Source: Edaphobacter lichenicola (GTDB lineage: Bacteria > Acidobacteriota > Terriglobia > Terriglobales > Acidobacteriaceae). Taken from it: a DNA stretch of 64,000 bases. The notes under the pieces are model-generated. The model saw only the letters and a program-made list of their open reading frames with translations. It was not told the origin of the DNA and ran no database searches. Both the position numbers and the translations under genes were made by a program. Location of the stretch: contig NZ_JACHDY010000002.1 of the NCBI RefSeq assembly GCF_014201315.1, positions 868,001 through 932,000 on the forward strand, written 5' to 3'. This document shows, one piece after another, positions 53,373 to 62,700 of this stretch (its first letter is position 1; every line of letters begins with the position of its first letter).

Positions 53373-55466
53373 ATGACTACAAGCTCTGCTGTTGCTTCAC
53401 CCTCCCTTGAAACGAATTCAGCTCTCACCTATCCCACTGCCCGCAAGGTGGAGCAGACGGACGCTTACTTTGGCACTTCTGTCAACGATCCCTACCGGTG
53501 GATGGAGGATGTTGACTCCGCGGAGTTGAAGACCTGGGTGGACGCCGAGAACGAACTGACACAGAGCTATCTTGCGGAGGTTCCCTCTCGCGAGGCGATG
53601 CAGAAGCGGCTGATGGAGCTGATCAACTTCGAGCGATACACCGCTCCTGCGCGACGCGGCGCGCGATACTTCTACTCGCACAACAGCGGGTTGCAGAATC
53701 AGAACGTCCTCTACTGGCAGCAGGGGTTGGAGGGTGAACCCAAGGTACTGCTTGATCCGAACACCTTCTCGGCCGATGGCACGGTTGCGATCAGCGGCCT
53801 CAGCATCACCGACGATGGATCGCTGGCGGCTTACTCGATTGCGGACGCAGGCAGCGACTGGATGAAGTGGCATGTCCGCGATGTCACGACCGGCAAGGAT
53901 CTGCCCGATATTGTCGAGTGGTCGAAGTTCAGCGGGGCCGCGTGGCTCAAGGACGGCAGCGGCTTCTTCTACGAGGGCTACGACGCGCCAGAGGCCGAGG
54001 CGTTGAAGGCGGCGAACTACTTTCACAAGGTGTTCTTTCACAGGCTCGGCACGCCGCAGAGCGAAGACAAGCTGATCTTCGACCGTCCCGACGATAAGGA
54101 GTTGAACCTCGGGGCACAGGTGACCGACGACGGGCGATACCTGGTGCTCTATCAATCCAAGGGCACAAATCCGAACAACGAGATCGCCATTAAGGATCTC
54201 GAACAGCCTGAGTCGGCGATTCTGCGGCTGATCGATACCGCGGACGCGACCTACGCCCCGATCAACAACGATGGCACTCTCTTCTGGCTGCTCACCACGC
54301 TCGATGCCCCCAACGGCAAGGTTATCTCCATCGACCTGAATCATCCTGAGCGCGAACACTGGAAGACGGTGATTCCCGAGAGCAAGAACAAGCTGAGCGA
54401 TATCTCGATCATCGACAATACGTTCATCGCGAACTATCTCGCCGACGCGCAGAGCCTGATCGAACTTCGCAGTCTCGACGGGCAGTTGTTCGAGCGACTG
54501 AAGCTGCCGGCGATTGGCACGGCGTACGGCTTCGGCGGACTGCGCGAGGACACTGAGACCTTCTACCAGTTCACCAACTTTACGACGCCGGGTACGATCT
54601 ACCGGCTCGATATGAAGACGCGCCAATCAACCGTCTATCGACAGCCGAAGCTGTTGTTCGATCCGGTGCTCTATGAGACGACGCAGATCTTCTACAACAG
54701 CAAGGACGGCACGCGTGTGCCGATGTTTATCAGCCACAAGAAGGGCCTTGTGCTCGACGGGAGTGCGCCGACGCTGCTGTACGCGTATGGCGGATTCAAT
54801 GTGCCGCTGATGCCGGAGTTCTCTTCCGCGCATGTGATGTGGATGGAGATGGGCGGGGTCTACGCGCAGCCCAGCCTGCGCGGCGGTGGCGAGTATGGCG
54901 AGGCGTGGCACGAGGCGGGAACGCGGCTGAAGAAGCAGAACGTCTTCGACGACTTCATTGCCGCAGCGGAGTGGCTCGTCGCGAACAGGTACACCTCGGC
55001 GGCGAAGCTGGCCATCTCCGGCGGAAGCAACGGCGGATTGCTGGTTGCCGCATGCGAGTTGCAGCGGCCGGATCTGTTCGGCGCCGTGATCGCGCAGGTT
55101 GGCGTGATGGATATGTTGCGCTTCGACAAGTTCACGATTGGCTGGGCGTGGAAGGAGGAGTATGGATCTCCTTCAGAGAACGCGGAGGAGTTTGCTGCGA
55201 TCTACAAGTACTCTCCGCTGCACAATATCCGGCAGGGCGTGGCTTATCCGGCGACACTGATCACCACTGGCGATCATGATGATCGTGTTTACCCGGCGCA
55301 CAGCTTCAAGTACACGGCGGCCTTACAGGCCGCACAAGGCGGCACGAATCCGATCCTGATCCGTGTAGAGACACGGGCGGGACATGGGGCTGGAATGCCG
55401 CTCAGCAAGAGGATTGAGGCGACGGTGGATCAGTATGCCTTTCTGGTGCGGGAGCTGAACCGGTAG
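53373..55466 (+). CDS. Prolyl oligopeptidase (S9A)
   Basis: A 697-residue serine peptidase cutting after proline in short peptides. An N-terminal beta-propeller (about 70-420, starting after DPYRWMEDVDSAELKTWVDAEN) controls access to the C-terminal alpha/beta-hydrolase domain. The triad is Ser in ISGGSNGGLLVA near 555, Asp in DHDDRVYPAHSFKY near 640 and His in RAGHGAGMP near 673. There is no signal peptide. Its stop codon lies seven bases before a 191-bp inverted-repeat element. Confidence 0.95.
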   Translation: MTTSSAVASPSLETNSALTYPTARKVEQTDAYFGTSVNDPYRWMEDVDSAELKTWVDAENELTQSYLAEVPSREAMQKRLMELINFERYTAPARRGARYFYSHNSGLQNQNVLYWQQGLEGEPKVLLDPNTFSADGTVAISGLSITDDGSLAAYSIADAGSDWMKWHVRDVTTGKDLPDIVEWSKFSGAAWLKDGSGFFYEGYDAPEAEALKAANYFHKVFFHRLGTPQSEDKLIFDRPDDKELNLGAQVTDDGRYLVLYQSKGTNPNNEIAIKDLEQPESAILRLIDTADATYAPINNDGTLFWLLTTLDAPNGKVISIDLNHPEREHWKTVIPESKNKLSDISIIDNTFIANYLADAQSLIELRSLDGQLFERLKLPAIGTAYGFGGLREDTETFYQFTNFTTPGTIYRLDMKTRQSTVYRQPKLLFDPVLYETTQIFYNSKDGTRVPMFISHKKGLVLDGSAPTLLYAYGGFNVPLMPEFSSAHVMWMEMGGVYAQPSLRGGGEYGEAWHEAGTRLKKQNVFDDFIAAAEWLVANRYTSAAKLAISGGSNGGLLVAACELQRPDLFGAVIAQVGVMDMLRFDKFTIGWAWKEEYGSPSENAEEFAAIYKYSPLHNIRQGVAYPATLITTGDHDDRVYPAHSFKYTAALQAAQGGTNPILIRVETRAGHGAGMPLSKRIEATVDQYAFLVRELNR

Positions 55467-55472
55467 AAACTG

Positions 55473-55663
55473 TCCTGCCGGACGGGCGCCCTACGCAGGC
55501 AGCGGTCACTTCGTGACGTGTATACCGCTTCGCGTGATGCTCCCGTTGGTCGCTAGTCAGATTGTGCCGACCAACGGGAGGACCGAAGCATGTAGCCTCG
55601 CCCAGACAAGGTACACACGTCACGAAGTGACCGCCCCACGCGCAGTGGGCCCGTCCGGCAGGA
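55473..55663. repeat. 191-bp nested inverted-repeat element
   Basis: Three layers of complementary arms: outer TCCTGCCGGACGGGC (55473-55487) with GCCCGTCCGGCAGGA (55649-55663); middle, 25 bases beginning GCGGTCACTTCGTGACGTG (55502-55526), with 55610-55634, one mismatch; inner CTCCCGTTGGTCG (55540-55552) with CGACCAACGGGAG (55568-55580). It fills the space between two convergent genes and runs into the second, whose stop codon lies in the right middle arm. A shorter relative is at 48433-48535. No open frame for a transposase is inside, so a MITE- or REP-like mobile repeat is the best guess. Confidence 0.9.
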
Positions 55664-56558
55664 TGTTTTTGCGAAGGAAGACAGTCGCCTGGGGATTGTC
55701 GTTGTAGCGTTCGCATGGGACGTAGCCGCGTCTTCGATACAGAGCTATTGCAGTCTTCAGACCGTCATGGCTATCAAGATAGATCCAACGCAACCCTCTG
55801 CTTCGAGCGAACTCCTCCTGCGCGTCCAGCAGCTTGTCTGCGATGCGGTGCCCGCGGGCAGCAGGCTGCACGTAGAGCCGCTTGCACTCGCCGGCAAACG
55901 GAATGGTTGTCATCTTTCGCAGCAGGACGCAGCCAACGGGCTTGTCTTCCAGGTAGGCGAGCCACACACCAGAGGAGGGCTCGTCGATGATCTTCTGTAT
56001 TGCCGGGAGTGTATCGCGTACAACGACATCGATTGCATCGTAGTACTCCTTCAGCAGTTGAAGGACCTCGTCGCTGCACTTCGATACGCGAACGATTCGC
56101 AGAGAAGATTCTTTCGGCCGACTCAGAATGGAGCGAACCTTCGCGAGCGAATCAACCAGCACCTCGCGGTCGGAGGAATCAAGGTCAGCGAGCAGCTGTT
56201 GTATTTGTAACTCAGACTGTTCGTTGAGCCGCGCTACGGCTCTGTCTCCTGTTGGCGTGAGTGTAAGCAATCTCTCCCGGCCGTCCTGCTTTGAGGCGAT
56301 CTGGCGCACCAGCTTTCGCCGGGTGAGCAGGGCGAGGCTTCGACTGATGTATCCGGCGTCGAGGCCGAGCGTGTTGCGTAACGAGGATGCGGTCTGTCGT
56401 GGGTTGGCTCCGATCTCATACAGAATCCGAGCCTCCGTCAGCGAAAAGTCTCCGTCCAGATGCCGCCTTCGCAACAAGCCCAGCCGCGCGGTGTAGAAGC
56501 GGTTGAACTCTCGTACCGCAGAGACCTGATTCCGTTCTTCGAGGTTGCTGATAGCCAT
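55620..56558 (-). CDS. MarR-type HTH fused to GNAT acetyltransferase
   Basis: Two-domain protein of about 312 residues. Residues 10-145 form a MarR winged helix (EARILYEIGANPRQTASSL, LGLDAGYISRSLALLTRRKLV). Residues 155-305 are a GNAT acetyltransferase with the acetyl-CoA loop in LYVQPAARGHRIADKLLDAQE near 235 and ALYRRRGYVPCERY. The fusion type is widespread; the acetyl acceptor is unknown and it may regulate its own gene. The start is either TTG at 56576 or ATG at 56558. The last 14 or so residues (ILPDGPTARGAVTS) are encoded by the right arms of the inverted-repeat element. Confidence 0.9.
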   Translation of the reverse strand: MAISNLEERNQVSAVREFNRFYTARLGLLRRRHLDGDFSLTEARILYEIGANPRQTASSLRNTLGLDAGYISRSLALLTRRKLVRQIASKQDGRERLLTLTPTGDRAVARLNEQSELQIQQLLADLDSSDREVLVDSLAKVRSILSRPKESSLRIVRVSKCSDEVLQLLKEYYDAIDVVVRDTLPAIQKIIDEPSSGVWLAYLEDKPVGCVLLRKMTTIPFAGECKRLYVQPAARGHRIADKLLDAQEEFARSRGLRWIYLDSHDGLKTAIALYRRRGYVPCERYNDNPQATVFLRKNILPDGPTARGAVTS

Positions 56559-56576
56559 AGGGGAGTCTAACTTCAA

Positions 56577-56872
56577 ATAGTTGCCAAAAGCAAGTATATA
56601 AACCCCGCGTTTTCAATGACGTTCAAGAGAGCGGCGGGGTGGTTGGATTGAATGGACAAAAGGGCGCTAGGCGGGTAATAACCAGTTGCGTAATACAGCT
56701 TGCGGCACGTAGTGGAGGGATTCAAATTTTTATCGCTATTTTTGCGGCGATACTGGGCTTGTCCCGCTTTCGGGGTATATCCAAATACCCAGCATTTGTG
56801 GTGATCCGGCGGAGAAATGTGAATCCGGGGACATCGCCTACGCGTCTTATAAACACGTAGAAAGGTTGCCTT
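56577..56872. other. Intergenic region before the small exported protein
   Basis: Nothing is supported as coding; an open frame at 56639-56860 gives an unstructured translation. The stretch should contain the divergent promoters of the MarR-GNAT gene and the small exported protein gene. Confidence 0.4.
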
Positions 56873-57028
56873 ATGAAACTGAATATTTCTATCGCGTTAC
56901 TGCTGGCACTGGCTCCTGCGTTCGCCTTGGCGGCACCAAAGCAGCCTACAGGCCATTTGCGGCCACAGGGTTATCATGACCGCGCCCCGAAGGCTCACAT
57001 TCAACATTCGTATTCGCACCACGCCTAA
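56873..57028 (+). CDS. Small exported His-rich protein (51 residues)
   Basis: ATG at 56873 follows AGAAAGG and opens a 51-codon frame ending in TAA. The translation starts MKLNISIALLLALAPAFALA, a clear signal peptide with an Ala-x-Ala cut near residue 21, leaving about 30 residues rich in histidine (GHLRPQGYHDRAPKAH, SHHA at the end). The mature part looks like a small periplasmic or secreted peptide, perhaps metal-binding. No family is recognised. The gene is convergent with trpF, whose stop lies 25 bases away. Confidence 0.65.
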   Translation: MKLNISIALLLALAPAFALAAPKQPTGHLRPQGYHDRAPKAHIQHSYSHHA

Positions 57029-57053
57029 TCGCTTGTTTTAGCTGGCGTTAGGC

Positions 57054-57737
57054 TTAGATCGAGTCGCCCCTCGACTCTCGTGCCTTGCGGATAAACGCTG
57101 CTAGTTTTTCCGGGCTCTTCTTACCCGGCTCCAACTCCACACCACTCGCGACATCCACCCCCCAGGGATTTAGCCCCTGAATGGCCTCTGCTACGTTTTC
57201 CGGTCGGAGGCCTCCTGCGACGATCAGCCTGAGTTCAGGCGCGGCCTCGTCGAAGATGTTGCGCGCGGTGTCCCAGTCGAACGAGACGCCGGTGCCGCCG
57301 AGGGCTGCGCCTACCTTCGAATCGATCAATACTCTATCGACCAGACCGTCGGCCGCAATCTTGCGCAACTGTGCAGCTACGATGGCGCCGCTTGCTACGT
57401 CGGGCTCGACGTTCCAATGAACTGTCTGGATCAACGAGACCTGGCCTGCGAAGAGCTTGTGGAGGCGATGCAGAAGTGCGAAGTCGACGCCACTGTGGAG
57501 CTGAACCGCGGTGAGACCAGCCTCATGTGCTGCGCGGGCGATCTCGTAGGCATCGACTGCGTAGAAGACGCCTACGCGCTCGACGGTGGAGGGAAGATGC
57601 GGCGTGATCTTTGCAACCTCGGCAGAGGTGACCCGGCGAGGGCTGGGGGCGAAGACGAACCCAAGCGCATCGGCGCCAAGCTCGGCGGCTAGTTTCGCAT
57701 CATCAAGGTTGGTGTTGGCGCAGATCTTAATCCACAT
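57054..57737 (-). CDS. trpF: Phosphoribosylanthranilate isomerase
   Basis: Tryptophan synthesis, third step: Amadori rearrangement of phosphoribosylanthranilate. The 227-residue barrel has IKICANTNLDDA with the catalytic Cys7, GADALGFVFAPSPRRV, and the catalytic Asp and phosphate loop in LIDSKVGAALGGTGVSFDW and LIVAGGLRPENV. A slightly unusual Ala replaces Gly after the Cys. It follows trpC by 43 bases on the same strand. The other trp genes are not in the window. Confidence 0.95.
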   Translation of the reverse strand: MWIKICANTNLDDAKLAAELGADALGFVFAPSPRRVTSAEVAKITPHLPSTVERVGVFYAVDAYEIARAAHEAGLTAVQLHSGVDFALLHRLHKLFAGQVSLIQTVHWNVEPDVASGAIVAAQLRKIAADGLVDRVLIDSKVGAALGGTGVSFDWDTARNIFDEAAPELRLIVAGGLRPENVAEAIQGLNPWGVDVASGVELEPGKKSPEKLAAFIRKARESRGDSI

Positions 57738-57780
57738 GAGGTTGACCGGCTCCGCTGGCGGGCCTTCTTGTGCCTTCTGG

Positions 57781-58584
57781 TTAGATGTCGGAGGAGTACT
57801 CGCGATCCAGAAGGGTGGCGAGCGCGGCGGCGGGGTCGGGCTGCCGCATCAGCGTCTCGCCGATGAGGAAGGCATCGTATCCGGCGGCTCGCAGACTGGC
57901 GATGTCTTCGGCGGTGCGGATGCCGCTCTCGGCAACGGTGACGGCGGACTTCGGCAGGGATGCGGCGAGCTCGAAGAGAACTTCGGTGCGGACGGAAAAG
58001 GTGCGCAGATCGCGGCTGTTGACGCCGATGAGGTCGAAGCCCAGGGCGATGGCGCGTTCTAGCTCTTCGCGATCGTGGGTCTCGCAGAGGACATCGAGGC
58101 CGCTGGAGCTGGCTTCGTCGCGCAGATCGCTGAGTGCGGTGTCGCTGTGGGCGGAGACGATGAGCAGAATCGCATCGGCTCCGTAGGCGCGGGCTTCGAG
58201 GATCTGGAAGGGATCGAGGATGAAGTCCTTGCGGAGGCAGGGAATGTCTACGACGCTCGATGCCTGTTGCAGGTAGGCGAGCGAGCCCTGAAAGAACTCC
58301 TCGTCGGTGAGGATCGAGAGGGCTGCGGCGCCGGAGGACTCGAAGGTCCTGGCCAGGGTGGCGGGATAGAAGTCGCTGCGGATGAGGCCCTTTGAGGGCG
58401 AGGCTTTTTTGATCTCGGCGATGATGGCTGGGCCGGTCTTTGCTGCGGCTTGAAGGCCGGCACGGAAGCCGCGCGGGATGTGAGCAGCCGCCATGCTCTC
58501 GAGCAGCCCGAAGTCCGCGACCGCCTTGCGAGCTCTTACCTGCAGGAGCGTGTGCGCAAGAATCTGATCGAGCTGAGTGGGCAT
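57781..58584 (-). CDS. trpC: Indole-3-glycerol phosphate synthase
   Basis: Tryptophan synthesis, fourth step. The 267-residue barrel shows the family motifs in order: IIAEIKKASPSKGLIR near 54, CLRKDFILDPFQILEARAYGADAILLI near 115, VNSRDLRTF near 185, VAESGIRTAEDI near 213 and DAFLIGETLMR near 237. The catalytic Lys/Glu residues are kept. ATG follows AAAGGGACT. It is the first gene of the trpC-trpF pair. Confidence 0.96.
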   Translation of the reverse strand: MPTQLDQILAHTLLQVRARKAVADFGLLESMAAAHIPRGFRAGLQAAAKTGPAIIAEIKKASPSKGLIRSDFYPATLARTFESSGAAALSILTDEEFFQGSLAYLQQASSVVDIPCLRKDFILDPFQILEARAYGADAILLIVSAHSDTALSDLRDEASSSGLDVLCETHDREELERAIALGFDLIGVNSRDLRTFSVRTEVLFELAASLPKSAVTVAESGIRTAEDIASLRAAGYDAFLIGETLMRQPDPAAALATLLDREYSSDI

Positions 58585-58698
58585 AGTCCCTTTGCGATGG
58601 CTGGGTGGTAGTTCCGGATGATGAGACCGGTTCGACCCGCACTCGGCTGCCCTTGGCGGCTACTGAAAGCTGCCTGCCTGCAACCGAGGTTGAAACTT

Positions 58699-58723
58699 TG
58701 GTGCCGAAGGGGGGACTCGAATT
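58699..58723 (-). pseudogene. 3' end of a tRNA-Leu-like gene (attachment-site remnant)
   Basis: On the minus strand the bases read TTCGAGT (T-loop), CCCCC (3' T-stem), CTTCGGC (3' acceptor), A and CCA, preceded by AA. This equals the last 24 or so bases of a typical bacterial tRNA-Leu, but the rest of the tRNA is absent: upstream sequence does not offer the GGGGG partner in place or the other arms. It marks the edge of the fragment-rich stretch at 58.7-59.6 kb and looks like the duplicated end left by an integrating element. Confidence 0.65.
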
Positions 58724-59099
58724 GCGTGCCCCGAACATCTTCTATTTATTGGCAGCTACGCCTCTAAGATTATGATTCAAAAGAGACTTACTATATCGCT
58801 CACTCCAGCTATTGCCAGCGGCGTCCAGCCGTTGACAACATTAATACTACGCATGATTAGTAAAACAGTAAAACGCTATCGCGGGCGGTTCAGTAGGTGT
58901 CAGTCCTGAGTCGGTTCAGGTCGACACCTTCCTGGAAATGCGTGCCGGCCATTTGCGGTTTCTCGAACCGTACGTTATCGCCGATTCGAATGCTGCAAAA
59001 CACTGCGCCGTACCATGTCATTCATCGCAGCTCTTCCGAAATCAAACAACTCGCTCAATTTGGCGAACATAGTTGCGTGGTCGATTGATGGTATGGCGT
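58724..59099. other. Non-coding remnant region
   Basis: No supported gene. A short hairpin-like segment (GGTGTC through TCGACACC, near 58893-58926) is present. Composition and the flanking remnants suggest decayed inserted DNA. Confidence 0.4.
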
Positions 59100-59376
59100 C
59101 CAATTATTGGAATTGACTCTCCCTTAGCAAACCTCGCTGCAAAGCGAGCGAAAGGTTTGGATGTTCAACCTCGCTTGCCGGCATAGTCATTGCGGTGTCT
59201 GCAAAGCCGGACTGATCGACTCCGTGCATCTCGCGTTGGTGCCGGTTCTCCTCGGTCAGGGCGAGCCGCTGTTGCACGGTCTGGACCTGCCTGCGCTCGG
59301 ATCTTGCGTAACCGATCGCATGGCTTCGGAATACGCGACGCACTTTGTGCTGGAGAAAGTAGCAATACAGAGCTAA
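59100..59376 (+). pseudogene. C-terminal fragment of a RibD/dihydrofolate-reductase-like protein
   Basis: The frame at 59161-59376 ends with AGLIDSVHLALVPVLLGQGE, LDLPALG and ATHFVLEKV, the typical end of RibD_C/YwjB-type dihydrofolate-reductase-fold proteins. The preceding part is broken: GDKDV and the glycine-rich strand are only partly readable across shifted frames (a GATGTTCAAC trace at 59160, then a shift before the CKAGLID segment). The N-terminal two thirds are missing. It is a decayed remnant. Confidence 0.7.
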
Positions 59377-59398
59377 CGACGAAGGCCGACGAAACGAC

Positions 59399-59539
59399 CG
59401 CGAGTACGACTACCGCTACTCGATCCTCCCCTTCGTCCTCGCAAATCTCCTCAGCGGTGGCCGCCTCAACGAGAGCGAACTGCACGGCCTGGGCGAAGAC
59501 AAACTCGGCGACATCCACCGCGCAGCGGTGCACCTTTAA
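59399..59539 (+). pseudogene. C-terminal fragment of an unrecognised protein
   Basis: A frame without its own start codon reads REYDYRYSILPFVLANLL, then SGGRLNESELHGLGEDKL and ends GDIHRAAVHL with a TAA at 537-539 of the 59-kb block. The codon use looks like a real gene end, with helical, well-spaced hydrophobic residues. It begins shortly after the previous fragment in another frame. I do not recognise the family. Confidence 0.4.
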
Positions 59540-59736
59540 AACTCTCGCTCTACTGGCGGTTCGCAAATACGGAAGGTTGTCAGGATGAGTTCAAGACGAG
59601 CCGTGTTCACATCAAGTGAGAACCCGCCAATTACTACCCAACGTCGATCAATTCATTTTCTTTCTGTCTCGATTACGTTACATATCGTAGTATGGCCGCA
59701 TACGTCCCCATGACAACGCGACTGATAGGTTTTTTC

Positions 59737-62700
59737 ATGTCTCTTCGATTCCGGATATCTCACTTCTTCCCTCTGTCCCTTTTCGGGTTATTTGCCATTC
59801 TTGGCGGCTGTTCCAGCGGTTCCGGCAACTCTGGCGGAGGTGGGTCGCAACAAAAAACGCCAGCACCAATCGTTACAGGCATCTCTCCGTCAAGTGTTCC
59901 AGTCGGTTCACCGGCTTTCACGCTTTCTATTACTGGCAGCAACTTCCAGCCCCAGGCTGTGGTGAACTGGAATACAACTGCCCTCGCAACTACTTTTACG
60001 AGCGCATCCGCGCTGAGCGCCGCCGTTCCAGCTAATCTTGCCGCAACAGGATCCACCGCAAACATCACGGTCACCAATCCTGACGGCCAGTCCACGACCG
60101 GGAACACCTCTTCACAGCAGGTCTCGATTACGAATCCCGCCCCTACGCTCTCCGGCGTCACCCCTCAGTTACTTTATGCCGGCTCACCGAACACGGTCTT
60201 CACTCTCACCGGCACAAACTTTAACTCGTCTTCCGTAGTCATGGCCGGAACAACATCGCTGACGACGACCTTCGTCAGTGCCACCCAGCTCACGGCGTCC
60301 GCCCCAGCTGCGCTTCTGGCCACTGTTGGCACTTTGAGCCTGGCTGTCTTGAATCCCGCGCCAGGTGGCGGCAGCTCACAAACAATTCCTGTCACGCTGA
60401 GCCAGCCGCCCGCGACACTCGCATCACTCTCGCCTGCGACTGCGACGGCCGGTTCGTCGCCGGTAAACGTTACCTTGACTGGCACCTACTTCACACCTAC
60501 GTCCGTCGTCTACATCAACAATTACCTCGCCGCAGCCACCACTTACATTTCGTCAACCTCGATTCAGTTCACAATTTCAGCGCAAGCCCTGACGAGCACA
60601 GGCAATCTCATCGTCACAGTTCACGACTCGGCATGGCCGAATAATATCTCCAATCAACTAATGTTTCAGGTCGTCAATCCTGTGCCTGTTCTCAGCAGTA
60701 TCTCTCCCGTCTCGATCACGGCTGGTGCGCCAAATTTCTATCTCACACTCTCCGGCAGTAACTTCGTCTCGTCCTCGACGGTTCTGATCAACGGGGCGCC
60801 AACGCAGCCGGATTCCTCGTCGGGTACGACCGCCACGGTCATTGTTCCCGCAAGCGCCGTCTCTACCGTTGGTACCGTCACAATCGCTGTCTCAAATCCG
60901 GCTCCCGGCGGCGGCACTTCTGCCTCTCAGACGCTCAATGTCATCAGCGCCAACAACCGTATTCGGACCGTGAACATCGAGGCGGCTGATCTCGGCTGGG
61001 ATCCCGCGCACAATTTGCTTATCGCGTCGACTCTCTCAGGCTCTTCCAACAATGCGAATAGCATAGTCACCATCGATCCGCTGCAGGGCACAGTGATTAC
61101 CGCCGCATCTCTCCCCAGCCAGCCCTCCGGCATCTCTGTCACCGCCGACGGCAGTTATGTCTACGTAACACTCCCGTCCACTGGGCAGATCGAACGCTTC
61201 ACCCTCCCATCGCTTACGCCGGACATCACCTTCGGTCTCGGCAGCGCCAACGGCAAGCCCAACAGCGCCACTTCCGTAGCTTCTGCTCCCGGAGAACCTC
61301 ATACTGTTGGCGTTTCACTTCAGAACGCATCTGTTAACAGCAGTGTTGCTGTCTTCGATGATGGTGTTGTCCGTTCGAACATCGCAGTTCCCACGGGCTT
61401 TGACAACAACTTCAACACTCTCGTCTGGGGGAGCGACGCCACCACTCTCTATGGCTCCAACGCGATAATCTCCACTGCAGATGAAGACACGTTCTCCGTC
61501 AACAACAGCGGTGTGACACTTCACAGCGACCAGCCCGGAGCACTCGGCGAATTCGTCAGGCATCTCGCCTTCGACACGAAGACCGGTCGTCTGGTCGACG
61601 GCTATGGCGATGTCGTCACCGCCGCCAGCGGTCAGAATGTTGGTCAGCTTCAAGTGCAGAACACCATCGGCTACGAAGAAAATCCCTTCGCGCTCGACAC
61701 CGCCCAGCGCACCGTCTTCTACTTAAACGTCAACGGCTTCTATCCCAACGGTCCCGTGAACGGTACATACATTCAGGCCTTCGGCCTCGATCAGTTCAAC
61801 TACATCAACTCGATGTTGGTCAACGGTCTCACCGGAGGCTCGACAATCGTCCGGTGGGGTACCAGCGGTCTCGCGATCAACGGTTCGTCGCAGATCTACC
61901 TGATCGACGGCTCGTTCATCGCGCCCACAGGTATCTCTTCGCCCGCCGGCGGTTACGTCGCCCCTTCGCCAACCCTGATCTCTGTCACTCCCGCTGCAGT
62001 CACTGCCGGCAGCGCTGATGTGAAGTTTACGCTCACCGGCCGCGACTTCACGCAATCTTCACAAGTGACATGGAACAACCAGACTCTTCTGATCGATTCA
62101 GTCTCCGACACACAGATCGTTGCCACCATTCCTGCTTCCTCGCTCACCAGCCCTGTAGCGAGTGGCATCGCGGCCACAAATGGCGTTGGAACCGCCAGTT
62201 CCGGCGCACTCGGTTTCACGGTTCTTCCTGACCTGGGGCCAGGTACGCAGATCAACACCCTGGACATCTCCGGTCAGGATCTCGCCTGGGACAGTAAACA
62301 CAACTTGCTTTATGTCGCTGTTCCCGGCAGCGATCCCGTCTTTCCCAACACGATTGCGGTCGTCGACCCAACGAAGCCCACCCTAACCCAGGCTGTTCCC
62401 ATCGCCGACAACCCAAGCGTTATCTCGCTCTCTGACGACAACCAGTACCTTTATTCCGGGTTCTACGGGCAGGCCATCATTCAGCGCTATGCGCTGCCGT
62501 CTTTCTCGCTCGATCTAACCATACCCACAGGCGTAGGGTACCCGGCAAACACTGTGGGAACGCACGGCAGCTGTACGTTCGCGACAGAGGTCAAGGTTGC
62601 ACCGGGCAATCCTCAGTCCATCGCCGTGACGAGTGGGAACAACAACGTAGAACCCAGAGGATGTGGCAATTTAGCCATCTACGATAGTGCCACCCCGCGC

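Noticed and set aside
53418-54626. 402-codon open frame on the minus strand inside the prolyl oligopeptidase gene
   Set aside because: It lies wholly antisense to a gene with a complete catalytic triad and has arginine- and leucine-rich content typical of a codon-bias shadow, with no motif.
57689-58738. 349-codon minus-strand open frame overlapping trpC
   Set aside because: It is the neighbouring frame of trpC, rich in Arg, Ser and Pro, and runs into the tRNA remnant. trpC itself has all family motifs.
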